From the NCBI RefSeq assembly GCF_001642695.1, contig NZ_LWCC02000190.1, positions 1 through 64,000 on the forward strand: a stretch of DNA of 64,000 bases. The letters are read 5' to 3'. This document shows, one piece after another, positions 33,960-43,141 of the stretch. Source of the DNA: Streptomyces chilikensis. GTDB lineage: Bacteria > Actinomycetota > Actinomycetes > Streptomycetales > Streptomycetaceae. Under the pieces are notes generated by a model. That model was not told where the DNA came from, did not search any database, and saw nothing but the letters and a program-made list of their open reading frames with translations. Numbering within the stretch: the stretch's first letter is position 1; each line of letters opens with the position of its first letter. The position numbers were made by a program, and so were the translations under genes.

Positions 33960-34178
33960 ATGGGGCTGAGCCTCCTGTTCGCGCGGTCGACCACCACCAG
34001 GAAGGTGTTCACCGGTCTCACCGCCGCCAGCGGCGGAGCGTGCTACCTGTTCGGCGGCGACGGCGGCCCGGAGCAAGTGTGCCGGCTCAACGGCGAGCCC
34101 ATCCAGGAGATGGTTTCCGGTCCCCGCGTTCCGGACCGGCAAGCCCTGGTGGCGCCGTGGCCCGACCCCGAGGGGTGA
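33960..34178 (+). CDS. Small hypothetical protein
   Basis: This is a 72-aa open frame from ATG 33960 with a strong upstream GAGGGGG at 7-base spacing. It starts MGLSLLFARSTTTRKVFTGL and includes a hydrophobic Gly/Ala patch and two Cys. No family is recognised. It may be real, given the ribosome site, but nothing else supports it. Confidence 0.4.
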   Translation: MGLSLLFARSTTTRKVFTGLTAASGGACYLFGGDGGPEQVCRLNGEPIQEMVSGPRVPDRQALVAPWPDPEG

Positions 34179-34233
34179 GCACCGGGCGATCACGTCGTGT
34201 CCCTTCATTCCTTGGCAGAACGTCAGTCATCTC

Positions 34234-34938
34234 ATGGCTCAACATGACAACTCGGGTGGTGGCAGCTTGACCTCGCACATCGGAGGCATCTTCCGTGACG
34301 GTCCGGTGAGGAGGGTCCTGGAGCTCGCCGCCATGGTGCGGGAGTCCGAGGGGACGTTGTCTCTCGACGACGAGTTGCGGCGCTTCGTCCGCGTCACGGC
34401 CGCGACCAGTTCTGCGGAGTGGCTGTGCCCGGTCACGACGGTGACCGCGCTGCTCGACCACGTCGCCGACCTCTGTGCCGACGGCACGGACGGCATGCCG
34501 CCGCTGTTCCGTGACCTCCTGCGGCGAGCCGGCGCCGGGACGGATGCCACCGCGTGCCTGCGTTCCCTGACGGGGAAGCTCCGGGCACTGGACCAGCGAC
34601 CGGCGGACGACCACGACCAACTGCCCATGGCCCGCTGGGAGATCGGCGTCAGGTTCCCGCACCTTGCCAGTTTCGGTGTCAACTGGGTGTACGAGGGGGA
34701 TCACGCAACCCTTGAGGACTCCTTCCAGGCCGCTGTCGAGTCCGAGCACCCCTTCTGCGACGCGTTCCTGACTCCGCTCACCGCCGAGGCCCAGTCCGCC
34801 CTCGTGCTCTTCCCCAGCGAGCGGGCGATGACCGCCGTCCTGACTCCCGTCATCGGATGGGCGACGCCACAAGCCCTGCGCGGGCTGCTGCGCACCGTCG
34901 ACGACCACATGCAGCGCGAGCACGCCGCTGCGCCCTGA
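34234..34938 (+). CDS. Hypothetical protein, helical
   Basis: This 234-aa soluble protein is mostly helical (VRRVLELAAMVRESEG, TTVTALLDHVADLCADG, LRGLLRTVDDHMQREH). It has no signal peptide, membrane span or catalytic motif that I recognise. Codon use is normal. It stands 131 bp upstream of another unknown plus-strand gene; a shared transcript is possible but not shown. Confidence 0.65.
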   Translation: MAQHDNSGGGSLTSHIGGIFRDGPVRRVLELAAMVRESEGTLSLDDELRRFVRVTAATSSAEWLCPVTTVTALLDHVADLCADGTDGMPPLFRDLLRRAGAGTDATACLRSLTGKLRALDQRPADDHDQLPMARWEIGVRFPHLASFGVNWVYEGDHATLEDSFQAAVESEHPFCDAFLTPLTAEAQSALVLFPSERAMTAVLTPVIGWATPQALRGLLRTVDDHMQREHAAAP

Positions 34939-35069
34939 CTCCGCATCCCGCCGGGGGAAGCATCCACCATGCCGTCCCGGAACCGATCCGCCGCCCCCGC
35001 TGTGCGGGAGCGGCTGGCTCGGACCTGTCCGGCCGATCGTGGTCGTGGACGGTCCAGCATGATGCCGGA

Positions 35070-35504
35070 GTGAGCATCATCGTCGAGTTCTTCGCGGCTC
35101 CGGATGACGCGTCAGCGGCTCTGGTCCTTCAGACCGGGCCGCGACGCGCATTCGAGTCGCTCTCCTTCGGCAACTTCGATCCCGAAGAGGCTGTGGTCGA
35201 GTGGGAGTGTCTGTTTGCCGACGTCAGCTTCGAGCAACTCGTTGAAGCTGACGAGCCTCGTATCGTCGCCGGCCAGGACGATGACGGGTGCGTCGTCTTC
35301 GCGGTCTCGCCTCGCCTGTCCGCAGCGCTCGCCGAGGCCGAGCGGTCCGAGGTGAAGGATGCCGCTGTCGCGTGGTCCTCCCAGCGGGCGGAGGACGGCG
35401 AGGCCATCGACCCGGAGATCGCCGAAGTGATCCTGAGTGACCTGGCTGCTCTCGCCGGCAGTGCCCGACGCCAGGACCAGAACGTCTACTGCTGGTTCGC
35501 GTAG
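35070..35504 (+). CDS. Small conserved hypothetical protein
   Basis: This 144-aa acidic protein starts at GTG 35070 with VSIIVEFFAAPDDASAALVL and ends DQNVYCWFA. The middle has alternating strand and helix (WECLFADVSFEQLVEADE, CVVFAVSPRLSAALAEAE), resembling immunity/SUKH-sized small soluble proteins only in length and acidity; no family can be named. The frame is open further upstream but without protein features. An IS5 remnant begins 5 bp after the stop. Confidence 0.65.
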   Translation: MSIIVEFFAAPDDASAALVLQTGPRRAFESLSFGNFDPEEAVVEWECLFADVSFEQLVEADEPRIVAGQDDDGCVVFAVSPRLSAALAEAERSEVKDAAVAWSSQRAEDGEAIDPEIAEVILSDLAALAGSARRQDQNVYCWFA

Positions 35505-35508
35505 GAGT

Positions 35509-35745
35509 TCACGTTCGGAACCGAATCGCAACGGACGCCGCGGTGGCGGTGCCGAGGAAGACGTAACCGCGCCTGTCGTAGCGTGTGGCAGCGGCTCGGG
35601 ACTGCTTGAGGCGGTTGATCGTCCATTCGACGGTATTGCGTTGCTTGCAGCGGTTCTCGTCGAAGCGGCCCGGTCGTCCGCCGCGCGATCCTTCGCGCAG
35701 GCGGGCTGCCTGGCTGTCGGTCTTCTCCGGGATGACGTGCCGGGC
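35509..35745 (-). pseudogene. IS5-family transposase, C-terminal fragment
   Basis: Reading the minus strand from 35745 gives [60 protein letters not shown] and [15 protein letters not shown]-stop. This is the end of an IS5-type DDE transposase with its catalytic Glu in RNTVEW. There is no start codon in the fragment; it is cut by the upstream lipoprotein gene's 3' end. Confidence 0.8.
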
Positions 35746-35770
35746 GTGCGGACGTGTCCGGCCGGGTCGG

Positions 35771-36442
35771 TCAGGTCCGGGCGGCCGGGGCGTCGGGGCC
35801 GCAGGAGAGGCGGGCCGCGTCCAGGGCCGGCTCCTCCTTCTTCGCGTTCTCGATCGGTGTGGAGCATTCCAGGGTGCCTGAGCCGTCGATGACCCAGCCG
35901 GCGGCCCGGCCCGTCACGGGTTTGCCGTCCCCGCAGGTGTGCCGGAAGTCGGCGGTGACCTGTCGCACCCAGGCGTACTGCACGAAGGTTCCGACGCCGT
36001 CGATGGCGGTGCTGCCGTTGTCGAGGTCCGGTGCGGCCCTGTGGACGTTGGTGAACTCGGTGCTCACGCCGTCGTCGTCGGCGTTCGCTTCCCCGATGAG
36101 GACGGCCAGCGAGCGGAGGGCGTGCTCCGCATCGCCTGCCGGCGATCCCTTCTCGAAGGTGACGGCGGTGCGCGGTGTGTGAAGCGGCGTCAGCTGGTGC
36201 GTGAGCTCGGCACCTTTCCTGTCGATCTTCTCCTTCTCGGCGACACCCGTCAGGACGTGCCGCTGGTCCACGTTGAACCACGAGTAGGTGCCGTCCTGGC
36301 AGGTGGTGCCGGCCGCGGTTGTGGCCGGGGCTGCGGCTGTGGCCTTGGCGGCCGGCGCGTCGCCGTCCGCGGTACAGGCAGCCGTGCCCGCCAGCACCAC
36401 GGCAACAGCGCACGCCGGCAGAAAGGTCTTCTTGGTCTTCAC
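35771..36442 (-). CDS. Hypothetical lipoprotein
   Basis: This is a 223-aa protein with a lipoprotein signal peptide, [20 protein letters not shown] then AAC as lipobox, and an Ala/Thr-rich spacer. The exported domain contains [20 protein letters not shown] and two further Cys pairs. GTG 36442 is preferred because it gives a normal n-region; the frame stays open to 36463. Its function is unknown. The stop lies 26 bp from the IS5 fragment. Confidence 0.75.
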   Translation of the reverse strand: MKTKKTFLPACAVAVVLAGTAACTADGDAPAAKATAAAPATTAAGTTCQDGTYSWFNVDQRHVLTGVAEKEKIDRKGAELTHQLTPLHTPRTAVTFEKGSPAGDAEHALRSLAVLIGEANADDDGVSTEFTNVHRAAPDLDNGSTAIDGVGTFVQYAWVRQVTADFRHTCGDGKPVTGRAAGWVIDGSGTLECSTPIENAKKEEPALDAARLSCGPDAPAART

Positions 36443-36463
36443 GTTCTCGTCCCCCGGAACCAC

Positions 36464-36962
36464 TGGTCAGATGGTGCGGTCGATCATGCCCAGCAGGCCA
36501 CCTGCCGAACAAGGGACTTGAGCCACCTCTGAACTCGTGCTCGGGCAGGCAACGACGATGTCACCCCTTGCTGGCTCCCGCCAGGATCTCTGACAACCGC
36601 CGCGTCGTGCGCAAAAGCGTCAGCTTCGGTACCGCCTGCTTCAACCGGGACGCATCCACTCCCTACACGCGCGTGAACGTGTCCTGGTCGTCATCACCGA
36701 TGCTCGGCCCGAGGCGTCACGCCTTGGTGAGGGTGACGTCGGCGGACCGTTCGCCGGTGCCGGCGCGGCCACCCGTTGAACGGGTTGTCGGCCGGCTCGC
36801 CCGCCAGAGCACGGGTGCTTGCGTTACTGCAGCACCTCTCCGGGGATCACAAGATTTGTTGTCCGCGGACAACGTGCCGACCACCTCTCCGGTACTGGTC
36901 CCGTCAAGGCCAAAGAAGAGTCAACTTGTTTCTGTGCCACCGGAGAACACCCAGCCGGGGCA
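36464..36962. other. Intergenic stretch with a shared palindrome
   Basis: No gene is supported. It contains the 16-bp palindrome at 36858-36873, in a context shared with 33695. Confidence 0.4.
36858..36873. repeat. 16-bp palindrome, second copy of the 33695 core
   Basis: GTTGTCCGCGGACAAC, preceded by TTT as in the first copy and followed by a similar ccgaccNcctctccgg segment. Confidence 0.75.
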
Positions 36963-37400
36963 CTTCCCGTACGGCGACGCTCTTCGTGTCATTCAGCGCC
37001 TGCTCCGGAAGGTGGAAAGGCCAGCCCTCGTCCAAGGAGGCCGACTCTGGATGCGGATCCCGGAGCTCGCCTACCTGCGCAAGTACGACACCCTTGCCCA
37101 GATCGCCGCCGACTTCGGCGTATCTGTGGGCACCGCCCACGCCTACACCACCACCGTCGTGCGACTCCTCGCGGGCCGGGCTCCGGGCCCGCTCACGACC
37201 CTGCATGAGGAGGCCCGGACTACGTGCTCCTGGACGGCACCTTCAGCGAGTGCGATCGCCCGGGAGGCTCTCTCCCGCCCTGCCGGGTCGATGCCACGAC
37301 CTGACCGCCGCCCGCACCCATCGCATCATCCGGATCTGCGAACGCCAGGGCGTCCCGATCGTCGCCGACCACATCAACGCGCTCGGCAGGTACTCCTTCC
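36963..37400 (+). pseudogene. IS5-family (DDE_Tnp_4 type) transposase, deleted and frameshifted
   Basis: The first part has the transposase HTH: LAYLRKYDTLAQIAADFGVS then VGTAHAYTTTVVRLLAGRAP. It changes frame near 37215 into YVLLDGTFSECDR, then skips directly to LSPALPGRCHDLTAARTHRI and IRICERQGVPIVADHINAL. About 35 residues between the two blocks and the whole C terminus are missing, so it cannot be functional. Confidence 0.8.
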
Positions 37401-37491
37401 AGCTCCCCGACCTGCCCGGAGGGCTCCGGCCTCTGCGTGACGAGGATGCTGCAGCTGAACCGTCCTGACCCGCTGGCGGGAAGCGCGACGC

Positions 37492-37517
37492 CGTATAGCG
37501 TCGATAGACGCTATACG
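37492..37517. promoter_or_regulatory. TetR-type operator
   Basis: It is a perfect inverted repeat with 11-bp arms (CGTATAGCGTC / GACGCTATACG) and a 4-base centre GATA. It ends 33 bp before the TetR start, the usual place for autoregulation. Confidence 0.85.
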
Positions 37518-37550
37518 TGCTTCCAGAGTAATTTTATGTACCATCACTAC

Positions 37551-38291
37551 ATGGCGAAGGAAGCTTCATCGGCCCGGCGAACCCGCGCGCTGATCATCGA
37601 CGCGGCCGCCGATCTTCTGGCGGCATCAGCCAGTGGGGAGTTCTCGACCCGCGAAGTGTGCGACGCGGCCGGCGTCACAGCGCCGACCCTGTACCACCAC
37701 TTCGGCGACAAGGACGGGCTGCTGCGAGAGGTGGCGGCGGACAGGTTCAGCCGCTACCTGACCCGCAAGCAGGCTCTGGAGACGACCGGGGATCCGGTCG
37801 AGGACTTGCTTCGCGGCTGGGACATGCACGTGGAGTTCGGGGTGACCAACCCCGCGATCTACAACATCATGTACGGCCGCCCGACAGGCGGCGGTACGAC
37901 TCCGGCGGATCACGCCCACGCCGTTCTCGTGGCGATGATGCGTGACCTGGAGCGAGCCGGACGGCTGCGCATGCCGATCGGGACGGCCGCGGACATGGTG
38001 GCCTCGGCCGCGGTAGGGGTCACTTTGCATCTGATCCGCACCCGTGCGGCAGCCGGCGACCCCCTGTCGGCCCTCGTGCGTGACGCCGTCACCGCGGCAG
38101 TCATCGGCCCGCCGGCCGTCCCTGGGGCGGCTTCGGTGACGCCGCGGCTCGCGCGAGCCGCCGCGCGACTGGAAGCGGAGATGCCGCATGGCTCCGTCGG
38201 CACGTTGCGTGCCTCGGAAGTCACGCTGTTGCGCGAATGGCTGGCCCAGCTGTCCGTCCCAGACCCCACGGCAGGCGGCGCCCCGTCCTGA
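37551..38291 (+). CDS. TetR-family transcriptional regulator
   Basis: This 246-aa repressor has an N-terminal TetR HTH (residues ~8-55: RTRALIIDAAADLLAASASG and TREVCDAAGVTAPTLYHHFG) followed by a helical ligand domain with the TetR_C_33-like layout. ATG 37551 is chosen because the HTH follows at the standard distance; the in-frame upstream codons cross the operator. It probably represses itself and the hydrolase gene that follows 76 bp downstream. Confidence 0.93.
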   Translation: MAKEASSARRTRALIIDAAADLLAASASGEFSTREVCDAAGVTAPTLYHHFGDKDGLLREVAADRFSRYLTRKQALETTGDPVEDLLRGWDMHVEFGVTNPAIYNIMYGRPTGGGTTPADHAHAVLVAMMRDLERAGRLRMPIGTAADMVASAAVGVTLHLIRTRAAAGDPLSALVRDAVTAAVIGPPAVPGAASVTPRLARAAARLEAEMPHGSVGTLRASEVTLLREWLAQLSVPDPTAGGAPS

Positions 38292-38367
38292 GGGCGCCCT
38301 CCAGGGCGACTGGTCACACCGTCGGCAGGCTCCCCCCATCTGCGGACTCGACATGAAGGAGGAGTAC

Positions 38368-39318
38368 GTGAGCACCATCCAGCACACGGATCAGGTCCTC
38401 AGCGAAGACGAGATCCAGAGCGTCTTGGACGGCATCGCGCAAGGCTTCGGCCACCCCATGCGCTCGCCGATCCTCAAGACCCCGGCCGATCACGGCCTGG
38501 CCTTCCAGGAGGTGTTCTTCCCCTCCATGGACGGCGTGCCGTTGGAAGCCTGGTACATCCCCTGCGATGGATCGGACAAGCTGATCATCGCCAATCACCC
38601 CCTGTGGTTCAGCCGCTACGGCTTTCCCGCCCACCTGGAGCCGTGGAAGTCGATCGGCGCGAGTACCGGCAACGACTTCGAGGTCGACTTCGTGCCCGAC
38701 TACCGCATCCTGCACGAGGCCGGATACAACGTCCTCACCTACGACATGCGCAACCTCGGCCACAGCGGAACCGGCAACGGCGGCATCGGCAGCGGTGGCC
38801 GCTTCGAAGCCCGCGACGTCGTCGGCTCCCTGCAGTATGTGCGCGGCCGCGAAGACCTCAAGGACATGACCGTCGGTCTGTTCAGCCGATGCCAGGGCTC
38901 CAACGCGACCATGTTCGCCATGCAGATGTACCCCGAACATTTCGAAGGCGTGCGCTGCGTCGTTTCCCCGCAGCCGCTGTCGGTCGGCGTGACCATGCAG
39001 CGCACCCTGGAGATGCTGGGCCTGCCCGAGCGCATCGCCGAGCTGGAGGAAAAGGTCCGCCGGATCGTCAGCTTCCCCTTCTCCGAGATGTCACCGGTCG
39101 AGGCCGCCAAAAGCGTCACCATCCCCACCTTCCTCTACCAGGTCCACGACGACCTGCTGACCCGCCCCGACGACGTCCAGGCGATGTTCGACAACATCCC
39201 GACCGAGGACAAGAAACTCGTTTGGGTCCACGGAACCACCGCCCGCTGGGACGGCTACCTGCACTTCCAGCGCGAGCCCAAGGAAATGCTGGACTGGTTC
39301 GCCATCCACATGAAGTAG
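38368..39318 (+). CDS. Alpha/beta hydrolase with a Cys nucleophile
   Basis: This 316-aa soluble hydrolase has GGAGG directly before GTG 38368. The elbow reads LFSRCQGSN: Cys175 stands where Ser is expected in GxSxG, as in dienelactone hydrolase. A candidate acid is in HDDLLTRPDD and the candidate His in WDGYLHFQ or VHGTTARWDG. DGVPLEAWYIP and LTYDMRNLGHSG are typical of the dienelactone-hydrolase/peptidase-S15-like group. It is co-directional with a TetR gene and followed by a terminator. The substrate is unknown; a Cys enzyme would fit lactone or thioester hydrolysis. Confidence 0.85.
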   Translation: MSTIQHTDQVLSEDEIQSVLDGIAQGFGHPMRSPILKTPADHGLAFQEVFFPSMDGVPLEAWYIPCDGSDKLIIANHPLWFSRYGFPAHLEPWKSIGASTGNDFEVDFVPDYRILHEAGYNVLTYDMRNLGHSGTGNGGIGSGGRFEARDVVGSLQYVRGREDLKDMTVGLFSRCQGSNATMFAMQMYPEHFEGVRCVVSPQPLSVGVTMQRTLEMLGLPERIAELEEKVRRIVSFPFSEMSPVEAAKSVTIPTFLYQVHDDLLTRPDDVQAMFDNIPTEDKKLVWVHGTTARWDGYLHFQREPKEMLDWFAIHMK

Positions 39319-39346
39319 CCCCAGCCCTCATCCGCCACACCAGAAA

Positions 39347-39382
39347 GGGGCGGGCCACGCCGGCAACGTCTTGGCCCGCCCC
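39347..39382. terminator. Hairpin terminator after the Cys hydrolase
   Basis: Perfect arms GGGGCGGGCCA (39347-39357) and TGGCCCGCCCC (39372-39382) around a 14-base loop. Confidence 0.7.
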
Positions 39383-39699
39383 CAGCGACGCAAGGCGCAA
39401 ACCAGCGCCACCAGGCCTTGGGGCACTTGGCGAGGACCTTCCTCATGCCCCGGTTGTGCGTGCTGGGCGTGCGGTGCGTGAGGTACCGGTCCTTTGCGTG
39501 TGGCGTACTCATCGGCACCAGTCACTTCGGACGCCTGCGCCACCCTTGAGCCGGATTGCTGGCGCTCGTTGAAACTCCCCCGCTGCTGCTCAAAGGCTCC
39601 CCGGGCTCGCTCACCTCATTTCCCATCCACCGGGGTTCAGGTCGGTTTTTGATGGGTTCCTGCATCGGGGAGGTTCCGCGTGGCCTCTGCCGACGTGCG
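39383..39699. other. Stretch without a supported gene
   Basis: A minus-strand run near 39400-39490 (GMRKVLAKCPKAWWRWFAPC) looks coding but has no start and cannot be assigned. Nothing else is seen. Confidence 0.35.
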
Positions 39700-40107
39700 T
39701 TACCCGTGGTCGGCCCCGACTGTGTCGGCGCGGGAGTCGGTGGAGACGCCTACGGCCGAGGCCGTGGCGATGACTTCGTCCAGGACGTCGCGGGAGCGGA
39801 GCAGGTCGGCGATCGTTCGATTGATGCGCTCCCGTTCCGCGGAAAGGTCCTTGACCAGTTGCTGCGTGGCGATCTCGCTCGGAGCTCCGTCCGCGTCCCG
39901 CATGCACGGGAGCAACTGCGCGATCTTCTTGCTGTTCAGTCCCGCGGCGTAAAGGGCCTGGATGCGGATGACCCGGTCGACCGCCCACTCACCGTATTGC
40001 CGTTGGCCACCCGGTGTCCGCTCGGCCCTCAGCAGTCCCTGCGTCTCGTAGTAGCGCAGTGAACGCTTGCTCACGCCACTGCGCCGGGCCAGTTCACCGA
40101 TCCGCAT
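39700..40107 (-). CDS. MerR-family transcriptional regulator
   Basis: This 135-aa regulator has the MerR winged helix (residues 1-70: MRIGELARRSGVSKRSLRYY, then GLLRAERTPGGQRQYGEWAV) and the dimerisation helix that follows. The C-terminal tail has one Cys (LLPCMRDADG) but no metal-binding Cys set, so it is an organic- or redox-sensing type. It is divergent from the ene-reductase gene, with a MerR-type promoter between them. Confidence 0.93.
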   Translation of the reverse strand: MRIGELARRSGVSKRSLRYYETQGLLRAERTPGGQRQYGEWAVDRVIRIQALYAAGLNSKKIAQLLPCMRDADGAPSEIATQQLVKDLSAERERINRTIADLLRSRDVLDEVIATASAVGVSTDSRADTVGADHG

Positions 40108-40134
40108 CGCCCACCCCGCATGCCCACCTTGGAC

Positions 40135-40166
40135 TTGAACCTGACACTGATGTCAACTTCTACCGT
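40135..40166 (+). promoter_or_regulatory. MerR-type promoter of the ene-reductase gene
   Basis: TTGAAC (-35, 40135-40140) and TACCGT (-10, 40161-40166) are 20 bp apart, the lengthened spacer used by MerR proteins. The spacer is centred on the dyad TGACA-CTGA-TGTCA. The ATG at 40174 is only 7 bases after the -10, so the transcript should be leaderless. Confidence 0.75.
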
Positions 40167-40173
40167 ACGTGGC

Positions 40174-41313
40174 ATGACGAACGCATCAGCTGTTTCCCGC
40201 CTCTTCGAGCCCGCTTCCCTGGGTACCCTGCATCTGCCGAACCGCCTGGTGATGGCGCCCATGACCCGCAACCGCGCCACGGCCGACGGCGTACCTCAAC
40301 CGATCATGGCCACCTACTACGCCCAGCGTGCTTCAGCCGGACTGATCATCGCCGAGGCGTCCACGCCGAACGCCGTAGGGCAGACCTACCCCAACATCAC
40401 CGCCATCTACAACGACGCCCACGTGGCCGGATGGCGGCATGTCACCGACGCCGTGCGTGCCGCGGGGGGCCGGATGTTCCTGCAACTGCAGCACGGCGGC
40501 CGGGTCGGTCACCCCGACACCAGCGGAATGACGCCCGTCGCCCCCTCGCCCGTCCCGCTCCCGGAGACGATCTTCACACCCGGTGGCCACCGGAGCGCCG
40601 TGGTGCCCCGTGAGATGACGATCGACGAGATCCGCGCCACCGTGGCCGACTTCGCCGCTGCCGCGCGCAACGCCATCGACGCCGGATTCGCCGGTGTGGA
40701 GGTGCACGCCGCCAACGGCTACCTCCTCCACCAGTTCCTGGCACAGGGAACGAACCACCGCACCGACGCCTACGGCGGCTCCGTCGCCGGCCGGATCCGG
40801 TTCGTCGTGGAGGTGGCCCGTGCCGTCGCCGACGCGGTCGGTCCCGAACGGGTAGGGATACGGATCGCTCCCGGGCTCACCGTCAACGGCATCGACGAGG
40901 GCGACACCGAGAAGATCTATCCAGCCCTCATCAGCGGCCTGGCCGATGCCGGCCTCGCCTACCTCCACATGGTCTTCGCGGACCCCCACCAGCCGCTCTT
41001 CCAGGAGATCCGCAGGATCTGGCCCGGCACGCTGATCGCCAACCCGGACCTCGGATGGGGCAAACCGCTACCGGCCGACGGTGGACGGGACAAGAGCGAG
41101 CAGCTCCTCGCCGCCGGAGCCGACCTGATCTCACTCGGCCGACCGTTCCTCGCCAACCCCGACCTGGTGGAACGACTGCGCATCGGCGCCCCCGTCAACC
41201 AGGTGCGGGACGAGGGCCTGATGTACACGGGTGGTCCGGCCGGATACACCGACTATCCCCTGCTGGCCGACCTCCAGCACCGGGCTGAGACGCCGGAGCC
41301 CGTCGGACCATGA
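40174..41313 (+). CDS. Old Yellow Enzyme-family alkene reductase
   Basis: This 379-aa FMN enzyme of the OYE class reduces activated alkenes with NAD(P)H. Motifs: LPNRLVMAPMTRNRA at the N terminus, FLQLQHGGRVGHP, the substrate-binding HAANGY (His-x-x-Asn-x-Tyr), QGTNHRTDAYGGS, RIAPGL and DLISLGRPFLANPDLVERL. The length is normal. Divergent control by a MerR protein fits a role in electrophile or xenobiotic stress. There is no ribosome site, which agrees with the leaderless promoter. Confidence 0.95.
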   Translation: MTNASAVSRLFEPASLGTLHLPNRLVMAPMTRNRATADGVPQPIMATYYAQRASAGLIIAEASTPNAVGQTYPNITAIYNDAHVAGWRHVTDAVRAAGGRMFLQLQHGGRVGHPDTSGMTPVAPSPVPLPETIFTPGGHRSAVVPREMTIDEIRATVADFAAAARNAIDAGFAGVEVHAANGYLLHQFLAQGTNHRTDAYGGSVAGRIRFVVEVARAVADAVGPERVGIRIAPGLTVNGIDEGDTEKIYPALISGLADAGLAYLHMVFADPHQPLFQEIRRIWPGTLIANPDLGWGKPLPADGGRDKSEQLLAAGADLISLGRPFLANPDLVERLRIGAPVNQVRDEGLMYTGGPAGYTDYPLLADLQHRAETPEPVGP

Positions 41314-41708
41314 CCACCAGGGACCGGCCCCACCCTGCCGGCCGGCCCCTCTGTCGCGTCTTGGCCATCCCCTCTCGTCGAGGTCGCAACCGCGTGAGGA
41401 GGAAGAGCGGGACTGGTGATTTCCAAGTCCCTCATCAGGATCCACCAGGAGCCAGGAAGCCAAAGCTCGGTGACGAGGACGGGGCCGCCCGGCTCGAGAG
41501 CAGGGGCGAGCACGTAGTCGGAACGGCTCGGCGCGGTAGGCGGTGACCTCGAGCAGGATCGGTTCGGGGTGTTCGAACCGCTGCAGCCGCAGCGGCCGCC
41601 CATCTGCCGACCTCATGCCGCGCCCGCGAGCTCGTGCCGGCGCGGCACCCCTGTAGCGGTTCCTCTGGCATGCTTCGTGGCCGATGACGCGGAAGGGTGG
41701 GAGGCCGG
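41314..41708. other. Stretch without a supported gene
   Basis: On the minus strand, RFEHPEPILLEVTAYRAEPF and, in another frame, VLAPALEPGGPVLVTELWLP follow one another near 41440-41590. They suggest a frameshifted relic of one unknown protein. No start or family can be given. Confidence 0.4.
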
Positions 41709-42284
41709 ATGAGCGACCGGATACCTGACAGGGACGGAGACGGAGACGGAGACGGGGGCGGGTCCACCAAGGCGCCGAGGAGACGACGTTCCTGTCTTTT
41801 CGTGGCCGTGTTCGCGGTCCTGGTCGCGGCCGGAGGCGTGACCGGGCTCTTCTGGGACGACCTGACGCATCCTTTCGGTGATCCCCGCGCCTGCGACGGC
41901 AGCGAGGTGGCCCTGCCGGCAGCGATCGAGGCGGGCGGGGCGATGCTGCCGCAGGACGCCACCGATGTCCGGTACTACACCCACGACGGCAAGGCAATCG
42001 TCTCCTTCGTCAGTGACCAGGTGCCGGACTACCTGGTGCGGGCCGGGCTGATTCCCGATACGGATTCACTCTTCGCCGACAGGGATGTCGTCAAGTACGC
42101 CATGAACCCCGGGGATACGGAGCTGCCGGAGGGGTTGTGCGGGGAAAGCCTGCGGGCACCGGCCTGGTCCAGCACGCCTCGGTACGGAACGATCCTCGTC
42201 GAGCGCGCGCCTTCAGGTGCCGAGGAGCTGCGGAGTCCGGCGCGGGTGCAGGTGACGTTCCGGTACACGGACCCTGTGTCCTGA
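41709..42284 (+). CDS. Membrane-anchored hypothetical protein
   Basis: This 191-aa protein starts with a run of Asp-Gly repeats (DRDGDGDGDGGG), then basic residues and one span (CLFVAVFAVLVAAGGVTGLF, ~residues 28-48), and an exported domain with two Cys (DPRACDGSEV, PEGLCGES). The DG run is encoded by a short GACGGA tandem. No family is recognised. Confidence 0.7.
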   Translation: MSDRIPDRDGDGDGDGGGSTKAPRRRRSCLFVAVFAVLVAAGGVTGLFWDDLTHPFGDPRACDGSEVALPAAIEAGGAMLPQDATDVRYYTHDGKAIVSFVSDQVPDYLVRAGLIPDTDSLFADRDVVKYAMNPGDTELPEGLCGESLRAPAWSSTPRYGTILVERAPSGAEELRSPARVQVTFRYTDPVS

Positions 42285-42428
42285 GCGGACGGCGCGGGAC
42301 CGTCGCCGGATCGTGAACTCAGAACATATTTCGTCCGCTGCACCGCTTGCCCGCCCTTTGCGTAAAGGCCCCTGCCGACGACGACCGCGCGGTGCGCATG
42401 GAGGCACTCTGCGCGACAGCGATCGGCG

Positions 42429-43141
42429 TCAGGATCTGACCCGCTCTTGTCTTCGCGCAGATGACGGCCTGGAGTTCCCCTGCCGTGCGGCCAGCTCCAT
42501 GTGTCCGGGCGGACGTTCCCGTGTCAGGGCGCGAGGTCCGGGGTCTCCCGTGACGCGCCAGGTGCCGTCGGACTGTTGCTCGCACACCAGGTAGGTGGTG
42601 ATCGCGGTGTCCTCGGTCGTCATCGTGGTGATGCCGGCCAGGGCGAGGGTGTAGGTGGCTCGAACGACAGTCTTGGTTCCTTCCCGGCGGACGGTCTTCG
42701 TGGTGATCCCCACCGGCTTGCGCACCGTGCCCGGGGGCGGGGCGTCCCAGACCGGCTGGCCGAGGCCGCGTTCCGGGTTGTCCGGGTCCATGTACGCCTC
42801 GGCCCGCCGGGGCGGGGCGGTGGGCGTCGGCAGCAGTCTCGCGGGCCCCGAGGTAGGCGACGGCTGGCGACTCGGGGTCGGTGAGGCGTGCCGTGCGGGT
42901 GGGGGCCGGGCCGGGCGGGTGCTGCTGGTAGGCCAGTGGCCGGACCGGGGAACCGGGCGAGGGGGCGCTGCCGGCTCCGTCCTCGGAGTCGGCGCCGCAG
43001 CCGCAGCAGGTCGTATGCCTGCTTGAACTCGTGGACGCAGAGGTCACGGGCCTCCTTCCCGGTGGTCCGCGCCAGGCCGAAGTCACCGCCCGCCGCGTCG
43101 TGCAGCCGGTTGGCCTCGTCCCGTATGTCGTCGACGTCCAT
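42429..43141 (-). pseudogene. Hypothetical gene broken by a frameshift
   Basis: ATG 43141 has a good GAGGAG site and opens MDVDDIRDEANRLHDAAGGD, FGLARTTGKEARDLCVHEFK and QAYDLL. Near 43020 the frame changes; the continuing frame has a Pro/Thr-rich linker (PSRQPSPTSGPARLLPTPTA) and then PERGLGQPVWDAPPPGTVRK, VVRATYTLALAGITTMTTED and YLVCEQQSDGTWRVTGDPGP. Joined, they make a ~235-aa protein with a helical head and a beta-rich, SnoaL-sized tail. The family is unknown. Confidence 0.6.

Noticed and set aside
35070-35504. Naming the 144-aa acidic protein an immunity protein
   Set aside because: Size and acidity are suggestive, but no toxin gene adjoins it and no family motif is visible.
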